Shown here: piece by piece, positions 50,584-57,858 of the stretch
How the letters are laid out: the number at the start of each line of letters is the position of its first letter
How positions within the stretch are numbered: the first letter of the stretch is position 1
Source: Bradyrhizobium sp. Y36
GTDB lineage: Bacteria; Pseudomonadota; Alphaproteobacteria; Rhizobiales; Xanthobacteraceae
DNA length: 64,000 nt
Assembly: GCF_002531575.1 (NCBI RefSeq)
Contig: NZ_NWTI01000015.1
Span: 62,001-126,000 of the forward strand
Direction of reading: 5' to 3'
Notes under the pieces: generated by a model
The model's database searches: none
Told to the model about the DNA's origin: nothing
What the model saw: only the letters and a program-made list of their open reading frames with translations
Made by a program: the position numbers and the translations under genes

Positions 50584-52632
50584 ATGACCGCTCCCTTCGT
50601 TCCGCAGATCGCCCTGTACCAAAACTGGCTCGCCGAGCAGCGCGGCCTCTCCTTCGCCGATTACGAGGCGATGCGGCAATGGTCGGTGCGTGATCTCGAC
50701 GGCTTCTGGCGCAGCATCTGGGACTATTACGATCTGCAGTCGCCGACGCGGTTCGAGGCCGTACTCACCGAGCGCAAGATGCCCGGCGCGGTCTGGTTTC
50801 CGGGTGCGCAAGTCAATTATGCCCGGCAGGTGTTCCGGCACGTCGACGCGGCCGATGCCGCCGGCCTGCCCGCGATCGTCAGCAGCGGCGAGGACGGCAG
50901 GATCACGGAGACGAGCTGGCCCGAGCTGCGGCGCAAGGCCGCGGCGCTTGCGCTGCATCTGAAGGAGAAGGGCATCAGGCCCGGCGACCGCGTCGCGGCC
51001 TATCTGCCCAACATTCCCGAGACCATTGTCGCGTTTCTGGCAGCCGTGAGCATCGGCGCGGTCTGGAGCGTCTGTGCGCCGGACATGGCGGCGCCCGCCG
51101 TGATCGACCGCTTCAAGCAGATCGAACCCAAAGTGCTGATCGCCTGCGACGCCGTCACCTATGCCGGCCGGCAGCACGATCGCAAGGACGTCGTTGCCGA
51201 GCTGCGGCGATCGCTGCCATCAGTCGCGCATGTCATCCTGCACAGCGAGGCCGGCGCGGTCGCTGCACCCGATGCCCGGCTCTCCGAGATCACGGCAAAG
51301 ACCGGTGCTGCGATCGACGCGTTCGAGCCGATGTGGCTGCCGTTCGACCATCCGCTCTGGATCGTCTATTCCAGCGGCACCACGGGCCTGCCGAAACCGA
51401 TCGTGCACGGCCATGGCGGCATCGTCATCGTGGTGCTGGCGCTGCTCGGGCTGCACAACGACATCGGCTGCTCGTACCATCCGAACTCGTTGGGCGAGCG
51501 CTATCACTGGTACTCGTCGACGGGCTGGATCATGTGGAACAGCCAGGTCGGCGGCCTGCTCAGCGGCACCACCTGCTGCATCTTCGACGGCAGCCCCGGC
51601 GGCGCCAGGGACAAGCCGGACTGGACCACGCTGTGGCGCTTCGTGGCGCGGGCGAAGGCAACCTTCTTCGGCGCGGGCGCGGCGTTCTTTGCCAACTGCG
51701 CCAAGGCCGAGATCGATCTGGCCGCGGCCGGCGATCTGTCGCGGCTGCGCTGTCTCGGCTCGACCGGCTCCCCGCTCAGCGCCGACACGCAAGGCTGGTT
51801 CAACGATCGCTTTGCAACGCTCTCGAAGACCAACGGCAGCACGGCGCAGGCGGACATCTGGTGGGCGAACATCTCCGGCGGCACCGATTTCGCCGGCGCC
51901 TTCATCGGCGGCAATCGCGAGCTGCCGCAGACGCCGGGCGCGATGCAATGCCGCCTGCTGGGGGCGGCCGTCGAGGCCTTCAGTGAACAGGGCCGCGCCG
52001 TCACCGACGAGGTCGGCGAGCTCGTCTGCACCGAGCCGATGCCGTCGATGCCGCTGTATTTCTGGAACGACAAGGACGGCGCGCGCTATCGCGCCAGCTA
52101 TTTCGAGACCTATCCCGACAATTTCGACGGCAGCGGACGTGGGCCGGTGTGGCGGCACGGCGACTGGCTCAAGGTCAACCCCGATGGCTCCTGCATCATC
52201 TACGGCCGCAGCGACGCCACCATCAACCGCCATGGCCTGCGCATGGGCACCAGCGAGCTCTATTCCGCGATCGAGGCGCTGCCGGAGGTGCTCGACAGCC
52301 TCGTCGTCGACCTCGAATATCTCGGCCGCGACAGCTACATGCCGCTGTTCGTGGTGTTGCGCGAGGGTGTCATGCTCGACGCCGCGATGGAGGCGAAGAT
52401 CAACAAGGCGATCGAGGCCGGCCTGTCGCGCCGCTTCCTGCCGAACGAGATCTTTGCCGTCGCCGAGATCCCGCGCACGCTGTCCGGCAAGAAGCAGGAA
52501 CTGCCGGTCAAGAAGCTCCTGCTCGGCCATCCCGTCGAAAAGGTCATCAACAAGGAAGCGATGGCCAACCCCGCCTGCCTCGACTGGTATCTGGCCTTCG
52601 CACGCGACTATCTGGCGCGGACCGCGGCGTGA
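50584..52632 (+). CDS. acetoacetyl-CoA synthetase
   Basis: 682 residues, normal for acetoacetate-CoA ligase (EC 6.2.1.16), an ATP-dependent ANL-family enzyme of the cytoplasm. The family N-terminus (YEAMRQWSVRDLDGFWRSIW) is present. The P-loop IVYSSGTTGLPKPIVHGHGG is complete, YHWYSSTGWIMWNSQVGGLL is characteristic, and the C-terminal catalytic Lys lies in PRTLSGKKQELPVKKLL. In rhizobia this enzyme returns acetoacetate to acetoacetyl-CoA in the polyhydroxybutyrate cycle. The start overlaps nothing and follows the zinc-ribbon gene; a 100-residue protein follows 92 bp later. Confidence 0.93.
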   Translation: MTAPFVPQIALYQNWLAEQRGLSFADYEAMRQWSVRDLDGFWRSIWDYYDLQSPTRFEAVLTERKMPGAVWFPGAQVNYARQVFRHVDAADAAGLPAIVSSGEDGRITETSWPELRRKAAALALHLKEKGIRPGDRVAAYLPNIPETIVAFLAAVSIGAVWSVCAPDMAAPAVIDRFKQIEPKVLIACDAVTYAGRQHDRKDVVAELRRSLPSVAHVILHSEAGAVAAPDARLSEITAKTGAAIDAFEPMWLPFDHPLWIVYSSGTTGLPKPIVHGHGGIVIVVLALLGLHNDIGCSYHPNSLGERYHWYSSTGWIMWNSQVGGLLSGTTCCIFDGSPGGARDKPDWTTLWRFVARAKATFFGAGAAFFANCAKAEIDLAAAGDLSRLRCLGSTGSPLSADTQGWFNDRFATLSKTNGSTAQADIWWANISGGTDFAGAFIGGNRELPQTPGAMQCRLLGAAVEAFSEQGRAVTDEVGELVCTEPMPSMPLYFWNDKDGARYRASYFETYPDNFDGSGRGPVWRHGDWLKVNPDGSCIIYGRSDATINRHGLRMGTSELYSAIEALPEVLDSLVVDLEYLGRDSYMPLFVVLREGVMLDAAMEAKINKAIEAGLSRRFLPNEIFAVAEIPRTLSGKKQELPVKKLLLGHPVEKVINKEAMANPACLDWYLAFARDYLARTAA

Positions 52633-52724
52633 CGGAAGATCGCCCCAATTGCGCCGGTGTCGTTTGGACTCCGTTCACCGATCGCCGCTAGATCAGGACA
52701 GATCCTTCGCGCCGAACCGCAGAC

Positions 52725-53027
52725 ATGGCCGACCTCAACGCCGTTCTCACAAGGCTCAACGACCGCCTGCTCCGCCTCGAAGGCGAGCTGTTCGTGCTGC
52801 GCTCGCTGGCGCGCGCGACGCTGACGGCGGGCGACGACCATGCGGCGCGCATGCGCAAGCTGGTCGAAGCCGCCAAGGTCGCGCTCGACGACGAGGCGAG
52901 ACGCGAACTCGACAAGCCGACGCGCAAATATGTCGATGCAGCCGCCGCGCTGGTGGAAGAGTTGCTGGTCGAGCCGACGCCGGCACGACCGCTGTTCACG
53001 GTGATCGACGGCGGCAGGCGCGACTGA
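52725..53027 (+). CDS. small helical hypothetical protein
   Basis: 100 residues, almost wholly helical with heptad-like Leu spacing (LTRLNDRLLRLEGELFVLRS, then a second helix around MRKLVEAAKVALDDEARRE), so probably a coiled-coil protein. No signal peptide or membrane segment. The C-terminus is PLFTVIDGGRRD. Family not recognised. It is 92 bp downstream of the acetoacetyl-CoA synthetase on the same strand and could be read through from it. Confidence 0.6.
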   Translation: MADLNAVLTRLNDRLLRLEGELFVLRSLARATLTAGDDHAARMRKLVEAAKVALDDEARRELDKPTRKYVDAAAALVEELLVEPTPARPLFTVIDGGRRD

Positions 53028-53054
53028 GCGCGCCCGCCCTGGCAGGACGATCGA

Positions 53055-53387
53055 TTATCGCCCGTACAGTCCGGGCGGTTGCCGGCCATTCCGATAGCAT
53101 TGACCGTCCGCGTAATTGTACGCGAAGCCGTCCGGGCAGAGCCCGCCGCGTCGTTGATAGCCACCATAATTTCCGTAGTATTCGTGCGGCCCGGGATTCC
53201 GCGTATAGACGCCCGGCGCATGGTAGTCGTTGGGATAGCAGCGGCCGTTCGAGTGGTTGAAATCATAGCCGTCCGGGCAGCGTCCGCCCGGAGCAGCCCT
53301 GAACTGAACCTGCTCCACCATGGGTGCCGGCGATGCCGCAGGCACGGTTGCGAAGCCAAGCAGACCAGCCAGCGCAAGAACGATCAT
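53055..53387 (-). CDS. small secreted protein with two Cys-Pro-Asp-Gly repeats
   Basis: 110 residues. A signal peptide (MIVLALAGLLGFATVPAASP) precedes two tandem copies of one motif: GGRCPDGYDFNHSNGRCYPN and GGLCPDGFAYNYADGQCYRN, i.e. GG-x-CPDG-(Y/F)-x-(Y/F)-N-x3-G-x-CY-x-N. Each copy has two Cys 14 apart and would close one disulfide. Between and after them is a Tyr/Gly/Pro-rich sequence (GNYGGYQRRG). The internal duplication suggests an extracytoplasmic binding module, but I know no function. Convergent with the helical protein at 52725. Confidence 0.7.
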   Translation of the reverse strand: MIVLALAGLLGFATVPAASPAPMVEQVQFRAAPGGRCPDGYDFNHSNGRCYPNDYHAPGVYTRNPGPHEYYGNYGGYQRRGGLCPDGFAYNYADGQCYRNGRQPPGLYGR

Positions 53388-53533
53388 GACGTCTCCTCCA
53401 AATCACGGGGACAAAGCCTAGCAGAATTCACGTCCCATGAAACGATCCCGAGATTGAGACATCGCAGGCCTGAACCACGCATGAACCGGTCGCGGACTGC
53501 GACGATGCGTCGTCCCTGATGTCCGAGAACCGG

Positions 53534-53752
53534 CTAGATCGCGGTGGAATTTTCCGCCTTGAGCCGGTTGAGGCCCGCCTCGATGATCGCGATTTCCTCG
53601 TCGATCTGGCCGATCGGGAGACTGAAATCGTAGCCGGACTTGCTCTTCAGATCGACTGCGAGCCGCTGCCTGTGCATCATCAGCTCGTCGAGGCCGCGCC
53701 GGTTCTTCAGCCGCACGTAGCTGTCGACGATCTGCTCAATGGCGCGCGGCAT
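53534..53752 (-). CDS. small helical hypothetical protein
   Basis: 72 residues from ATG 53752 (MPRAIEQIVDSYVRLKNRRG). Two amphipathic helices are separated by SKSGYDFSLPIGQIDEEI. No membrane segment or Cys. A longer start at 53788 adds 12 less protein-like residues. Family not recognised. Ribosome site weak. The same strand carries a small secreted-protein gene 340 bp upstream. Confidence 0.55.
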   Translation of the reverse strand: MPRAIEQIVDSYVRLKNRRGLDELMMHRQRLAVDLKSKSGYDFSLPIGQIDEEIAIIEAGLNRLKAENSTAI

Positions 53753-54090
53753 GAAATGTGTCCCGGCGAAAAGGCCCGCGCGGCGCACCCGCGCCGGCGG
53801 GACATTTTCGATGTCGCGGTACGCAATACAAATCCGCGACGGATTCGTCGATACGCCCGGCTGGTTGAGATCGCGTTACCATGCGATGATTTCTCGATGA
53901 GCGGGATTGAAAAGGCCGCTGACGAACGCGCCAGCGGCCCAGGCCGGGTTTAAAAACGGATGCGGATTGAAATGTCGCCAGCCCCGGTGGGCGCACTCTT
54001 ATCAGCCGGGCCAGCCAACCTCTGTTAAAAACGAAACACAGGAACCGACTTATCCGACGCTTGCCGCTCCACCGTGGCCGCGCGGCAACG
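53753..54090. other. gene-free stretch
   Basis: 338 bp with no ORF I can support. Its base composition is more AT-rich around 53948-54040 (GGTTTAAAAACGGATGCGG; CTCTGTTAAAAACGAAACAC), as for a promoter of the minus-strand gene at 53534. No repeat, hairpin with T-run, or RNA gene seen. Confidence 0.35.
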
Positions 54091-54375
54091 CTAGTCGGTG
54101 ACGCAGAAATACGTGCGCGGCAATCTGCGATAGGCGCTGTAACGGTAATACGGCCGGTAGGCGTAGCCGCGATCAAGTGCCGGCGGCTCCTCGCCGTAAT
54201 AGGTGCGATGATAGAAATTGAACACCGGCCCGCGGGCACAGCGATAGCCGTCCCAGGTTGGCCCCACCAAGGGCGCGATCCCGGTCTCGGGCGGCACGAC
54301 GGGGTACGGCCCGCCGGCATGGGCGGGAACGGTTATGAGCAATGCCGTGAGAAGGAAAAACCAGGCGCTTCGCAT
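54091..54375 (-). CDS. small secreted Tyr-rich protein
   Basis: 94 residues from ATG 54375, with GGGAGCGAG as ribosome site. A signal peptide (MRSAWFFLLTALLITVPAHA) is followed by a Pro/Tyr/Arg-rich mature part (RGYAYRPYYRYSAYRRLPRT) and two Cys (DGYRCARG and TYFCVTD), probably one disulfide. Low-complexity envelope proteins of this type are common in Bradyrhizobium and uncharacterised. Divergent from the formyltransferase-like gene at 54568, sharing a 192-bp gap. Confidence 0.65.
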   Translation of the reverse strand: MRSAWFFLLTALLITVPAHAGGPYPVVPPETGIAPLVGPTWDGYRCARGPVFNFYHRTYYGEEPPALDRGYAYRPYYRYSAYRRLPRTYFCVTD

Positions 54376-54567
54376 GAGCTCGCTCCCGAACCGGCGCAAT
54401 GCCCGCCATGGAAGCACCGGAACGCCCGGCTGCGCAATCACGGCGTTCGTCGCGCCCGGCGCCTCGGCGCATTGTTGATAACCCACGCAATCGTGGCGCG
54501 GGTGGTGACAGGGCGTCCGGACGTGTTATCGGGGGATGACGCAGTTGCGAGACCGGATCGGACCCCC

Positions 54568-55155
54568 ATGCGCATTACCCTCGTCGGCTCCCGCCATTTT
54601 GGCGTGACCACCCTGAACATGCTCCGGGAGCACAGCGTCACGATCGTCAGGGTCGTGGTCGCCGATGCCGAGGATCGCCTCGCTGCGACCGCCAAGGCGG
54701 CCGGCATCGAGGTTGTGGTCCAGGCCAATCCGAAGCTGGTGGTGGCCTCCGAGATCGCGCCTGACACTGATCTGATCATCACGGCGCACAGCCACGCCCG
54801 GATCGGCAAGGATGCGCTCGCCGCCGCCAAGCTCGGCGGCATCGGCTATCACCCCTCGCTGCTGCCGCGCCATCGCGGCAAGGCCGCCGTGGAATGGACC
54901 ATCAAGGAAGGCGATCCGATCGCCGGCGGCACGATCTACCATCTCGCCGACCGCATGGATGCCGGCGCCATCGCCGCCCAGGACTGGTGCTTCGTCAAGA
55001 AGGGCGAGACGGCGCGGGAGCTCTGGGAGCGCGCGCTGGCGCCCCTCGGGCTCAAGCTGCTCGCCGACGTGATCGACTATGCCAAAGTCCATAAGGCGTT
55101 GCCCGCCAAGACTCAGGACGAGCAGTTCGCGACCTCCGCGCCGAGTCTCTCCTGA
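54568..55155 (+). CDS. formyltransferase-domain protein (Fmt-like, N-terminal domain only)
   Basis: 195 residues. It has the formyltransferase core: RITLVGSRHFGVTTLNMLRE, GGIGYHPSLLPRHRGKAAVE and GGTIYHLADRMDAGAIAAQD. Fmt and related enzymes transfer a formyl group from 10-formyltetrahydrofolate and use an Asn-x-His...Asp triad. Here His and Asp are present, but the Asn position is Gly (GYHPS). There is no C-terminal tRNA-binding domain, so it is not the initiator-tRNA enzyme. A sugar- or amine-formyltransferase or inactive paralogue is possible. ATG 54568 begins the conserved strand; the frame is open far upstream. Confidence 0.7.
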   Translation: MRITLVGSRHFGVTTLNMLREHSVTIVRVVVADAEDRLAATAKAAGIEVVVQANPKLVVASEIAPDTDLIITAHSHARIGKDALAAAKLGGIGYHPSLLPRHRGKAAVEWTIKEGDPIAGGTIYHLADRMDAGAIAAQDWCFVKKGETARELWERALAPLGLKLLADVIDYAKVHKALPAKTQDEQFATSAPSLS

Positions 55156-55327
55156 CGTTTACCCTTAACGCGAGGGGGTGTTGATTCCGCTTCGAAAATC
55201 GTCGCCGGAAATGCAAATAAACCATTGTTTCCACTGGAACAATTTTCGATTTGGCATTGCAACAAATTTCCGTCACATTTGGTCCAGATAAGCGACAGCA
55301 TATCAGACACATTCAAGGACGGAATTT

Positions 55328-55678
55328 ATGCGTTTTGCTCGCATTGCGGTGTTCTGTGCCGCTTCAGTTTTCACCGGCACCCTCGCCGCGTCCGCCTTTG
55401 CCCAGACCCCTTATGACGGCAACTGGCAGGTCACGATCGTAACCAAGAGCGGCACCTGCGAACCCACTGCGAGTTCCATGCTGACGGTCGCCGACGGCAA
55501 GATCACAGCGCCCGGCGCTAACGTTTCCGGCACCATCGGCAGCGGGGGACTTGTGAAAGTTTCGATCAATGGTGCATATGCCAACGGTCAACTCAACGGC
55601 AACGCCGGATCGGGGAAGTGGAATGGAGCATCTGCAGGCATACCGTGCAGCGGGCGATGGGAAGCATCGCGCCAATAA
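55328..55678 (+). CDS. small secreted protein, Gly/Asn-rich
   Basis: 116 residues. A signal peptide (AVFCAASVFTGTLAASAFAQ) is followed by a predicted beta-rich domain: YDGNWQVTIVTKSGTCEPTA, SMLTVADGKITAPGANVSG, SGKWNGASAGIPCSGRWEA. Two Cys may pair. This resembles a family of Bradyrhizobium secreted proteins with a lipocalin-like layout (GxWxG strands). Its 3' end overlaps the start of the next gene by 56 bases, and the two share the SGxW/GSW pattern, so they may be a duplicated, coupled pair. Upstream is AT-rich promoter-like sequence. Confidence 0.65.
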   Translation: MRFARIAVFCAASVFTGTLAASAFAQTPYDGNWQVTIVTKSGTCEPTASSMLTVADGKITAPGANVSGTIGSGGLVKVSINGAYANGQLNGNAGSGKWNGASAGIPCSGRWEASRQ

Positions 55679-56168
55679 ACCAGTTGAGGCTCGCGCCCGG
55701 AATCGGCGGCTGCTGACTGCGGCCGCCGTTTTGTTTGTGGCAGCGTTCGCGAACACCGAAACCAACGCGCAGTCCGGCCCGTTCGCGCCGATGGCGGGGA
55801 GCTGGAGCGGCAGCGGCACCGTGACGCTGGACGATGGCTCGACGGAACGGATCCGTTGTCGGGCCAAATACGCCCCGATCGGTCCCACCATGGAGATGTC
55901 GCTGACCTGCGCCAGCGACGCCTACAAGTTCAACCTCGCGGCCAGCGTCAAGGCTGAGGGAAGCGCCATCACCGGCAGCTGGTCCGAGGCTAGCCGCAAC
56001 ATCTCCGGCTCGCTCCAGGGCCGCGGCGGCGGCGGGAACTTCGAAGTGGTGGCCTCCGCCGCCGGCTTCAACGCCAACATTGGTCTGCGCACGAGCGGCA
56101 ACAAGCAGAACGTCACGATACGCGCCGACAGCCAGTTCCGCGGCGCCAACATCTCGATGTCGAAGTAA
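55623..56168 (+). CDS. secreted beta-rich protein, overlapping its upstream neighbour
   Basis: 181 residues from ATG 55623, inside the preceding gene's last 56 bases. The first 30 residues are hydrophilic; a signal-type hydrophobic stretch follows (LLTAAAVLFVAAFANTETNA), then repeated strands (APMAGSWSGSGTVTLDDGST; SAITGSWSEASRNISGSLQG; NVTIRADSQFRGANISMSK). GSWSGSG and GSWSEAS recall the W-containing strands of the upstream protein. The unusual distance of the hydrophobic segment from the start suggests a later, non-ATG start. A strong terminator follows at 56190. Confidence 0.6.
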   Translation: MEHLQAYRAAGDGKHRANKPVEARARNRRLLTAAAVLFVAAFANTETNAQSGPFAPMAGSWSGSGTVTLDDGSTERIRCRAKYAPIGPTMEMSLTCASDAYKFNLAASVKAEGSAITGSWSEASRNISGSLQGRGGGGNFEVVASAAGFNANIGLRTSGNKQNVTIRADSQFRGANISMSK

Positions 56169-56189
56169 AACAACAGGCGATCCGAGAGA

Positions 56190-56220
56190 CGATCCGGCGA
56201 CCTCGCCGGATCGTTTTTTT
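56190..56220 (+). terminator. strong intrinsic terminator
   Basis: A 10-bp perfect stem, CGATCCGGCG (56190-56199) with CGCCGGATCG (56204-56213), has a 4-base loop and is followed by seven T. It ends the secreted-protein pair and abuts the convergent RidA gene. Confidence 0.93.
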
Positions 56221-56617
56221 ATGCGTTCGGCACGAACGCCGTGACTTCGATCTCGACCTTGGCCCGGTCGTCCACGAGGCCACCGATGTAGAGCAGCGTC
56301 GAAGGCGGGAAATTGCGTCCGAGCGTTTCCTTCCAGGCCGCGCCAATGCCGGCACCGGCGGCTTCATATTCGCTGCGGCTGGTCAGATACCAGGTCAGGC
56401 GGACGATGTGCTCGGGGCCGGCGCCCGCCTCGCCCAGCAGCTTGATGATCCGCTTCAGTGCAGCTCCGACCTGCGCCGCCATGTCGGGCGCGTAGCTGCC
56501 CGTCTCGTCGCCGCCGGTCTGGCCGGCCAGAACCACCCAGCGGCCCGGTCCTTCGACGACGACGCCATGGGAAAAGCCGCGCGGTTTCGTCCATTCGGCT
56601 GGCTGCAAGATGCGCAT
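56219..56617 (-). CDS. RidA/YjgF/UK114 family protein
   Basis: 132 residues. RidA-family features are present: FSHGVVVEGPGRWVVLAGQT near the N-terminus, QVGAALKRIIKLLGEAGAGP, and the C-terminal PPSTLLYIGGLVDDRAKVEIEVTAFVPNA in segments. RidA proteins are trimeric enamine/imine deaminases that clear reactive intermediates of PLP enzymes. The Arg that binds substrate in classical RidA (xRxQ) is not obvious, so this may belong to another subgroup. ATG 56617 has a GGGAGAG ribosome site; the frame is open upstream to 56815. Divergent from the EamA gene. Confidence 0.82.
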   Translation of the reverse strand: MRILQPAEWTKPRGFSHGVVVEGPGRWVVLAGQTGGDETGSYAPDMAAQVGAALKRIIKLLGEAGAGPEHIVRLTWYLTSRSEYEAAGAGIGAAWKETLGRNFPPSTLLYIGGLVDDRAKVEIEVTAFVPNA

Positions 56618-56781
56618 GAGCGAAGCTCTCCCTTTTCTTGTTGTTCGATGCAGCCTTAGCACGTCCGCCTGCATCGCTGCATCCGCAGATTTGGCCGTTG
56701 CAAACGGCGGCGATGTCGCCGATACCGGCCGTCCCTTCGCACTTTCCATCCTCCAGCACCCTGCCCCAGCATCCTGCCCCG

Positions 56782-57657
56782 ATGAGCGCGACACCGTCCA
56801 AAACGATGGCTGCATTCTGGATGGCCGGCTGGCTGGCGCTGATGCTTGTGATGGCGGTCGCCGGCCGCGAGACCACGCGCGAGCTCAACGTTTTCCAGAT
56901 CATGGAAGTGCGTTCGGTGATCGGGTTCACGCTGCTGTTGCCGATCATCTTCCGCGCCGGCGGCTTCAAGGCGGTGGCAACCCAGCGCCTGCACCAGCAC
57001 CTGGCACGCAACGGTGTGCATTATTTCGCACAGCTCGGCTGGTTCTACGCACTGACGCTGATCGGAATCGGCCAGGTCGTCGCAATCGAGTTCACCATGC
57101 CGATCTGGACCGCCGTGCTGGCTGCGACGTTCCTGTCCGAGCGCATGACGATCTGGAAGATCGCCGCTGTCGTGCTCGGCATCATCGGCGTCGTCATGAT
57201 CGTGCGGCCCGCCACCAGCGAGATCAATCCAGGTCAGTTGATCGCGCTCGGCGCCGCGATCGGCTTCAGCATTTCCATGATTCTTGCGAAATCTTTGACC
57301 CGGACCGAGAGCGCGTTGTCGATCCTGTTCTGGATGATCGTGGTGCAATTTGTGATGGGCCTGTTGCCGACGCTCTTCGTCTGGACCTGGCCGTCGGCCT
57401 ATCTCTGGGGCTGGCTGTTCGTCATCGGGGTCTGCGGCACTTTCTCGCATTATTGCCTTGCCAGCGCACTCCGATACGCCGACGCGACGATCGTGGTTCC
57501 CATGGACTTCCTGCGGGTTCCGCTGACGGCGACCGCGGGCTGGCTGCTCTACTCCGAACGGCTCGACGCCTGGACGGTGCTGGGCGCGGTGCTGATCCTG
57601 TGCGGCAATCTCCTGAATTTGAAGCCGGCCCCCTCGGTTCCCGCCCGCGCGCGCTGA
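56782..57657 (+). CDS. EamA-family (DMT superfamily) transporter
   Basis: 291 residues with ten predicted transmembrane helices in two EamA repeats. IMEVRSVIGFTLLLPIIF and LTLIGIGQVVAIEFTMPIWT are in the first repeat; DATIVVPMDFLRVPLTATAG and GAVLILCGNLLNL in the second. Members export amino acids, nucleosides or other metabolites across the inner membrane; the substrate is unknown. ATG 56782 is chosen as the first Met before the leading helix; the frame runs open to 56638. Divergent from the RidA-type gene, 164 bp apart. Confidence 0.83.
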   Translation: MSATPSKTMAAFWMAGWLALMLVMAVAGRETTRELNVFQIMEVRSVIGFTLLLPIIFRAGGFKAVATQRLHQHLARNGVHYFAQLGWFYALTLIGIGQVVAIEFTMPIWTAVLAATFLSERMTIWKIAAVVLGIIGVVMIVRPATSEINPGQLIALGAAIGFSISMILAKSLTRTESALSILFWMIVVQFVMGLLPTLFVWTWPSAYLWGWLFVIGVCGTFSHYCLASALRYADATIVVPMDFLRVPLTATAGWLLYSERLDAWTVLGAVLILCGNLLNLKPAPSVPARAR

Positions 57658-57694
57658 ACCTCCCGCCGCCTTGCGCGACAAAACAAAGTGGCCG

Positions 57695-57710
57695 TGTGAT
57701 TTGGATCACG
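57695..57710. promoter_or_regulatory. CRP-type palindrome TGTGA-N6-TCACG
   Basis: TGTGA-TTTGGA-TCACG, one mismatch from the CRP consensus half-site, lies 149-164 bp upstream of the caspase-like gene and 38 bp past the EamA stop. It shares the inner TGGATCAC with the site at 46292. No promoter with a matching -41.5 spacing is evident. Confidence 0.45.
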
Positions 57711-57858
57711 TTGGGGAATCAACCCACCGTGCACATTCGGCCACACAGCATCGGGTTGAACGCAACGGACTGCCGTTTTGGTGGCACGACGTCGGGCACT
57801 TCGTGTACGTTCGTTGCCAATCTGATGCTGCCTGCAATTCGATTCTGGGGATTTCAGA

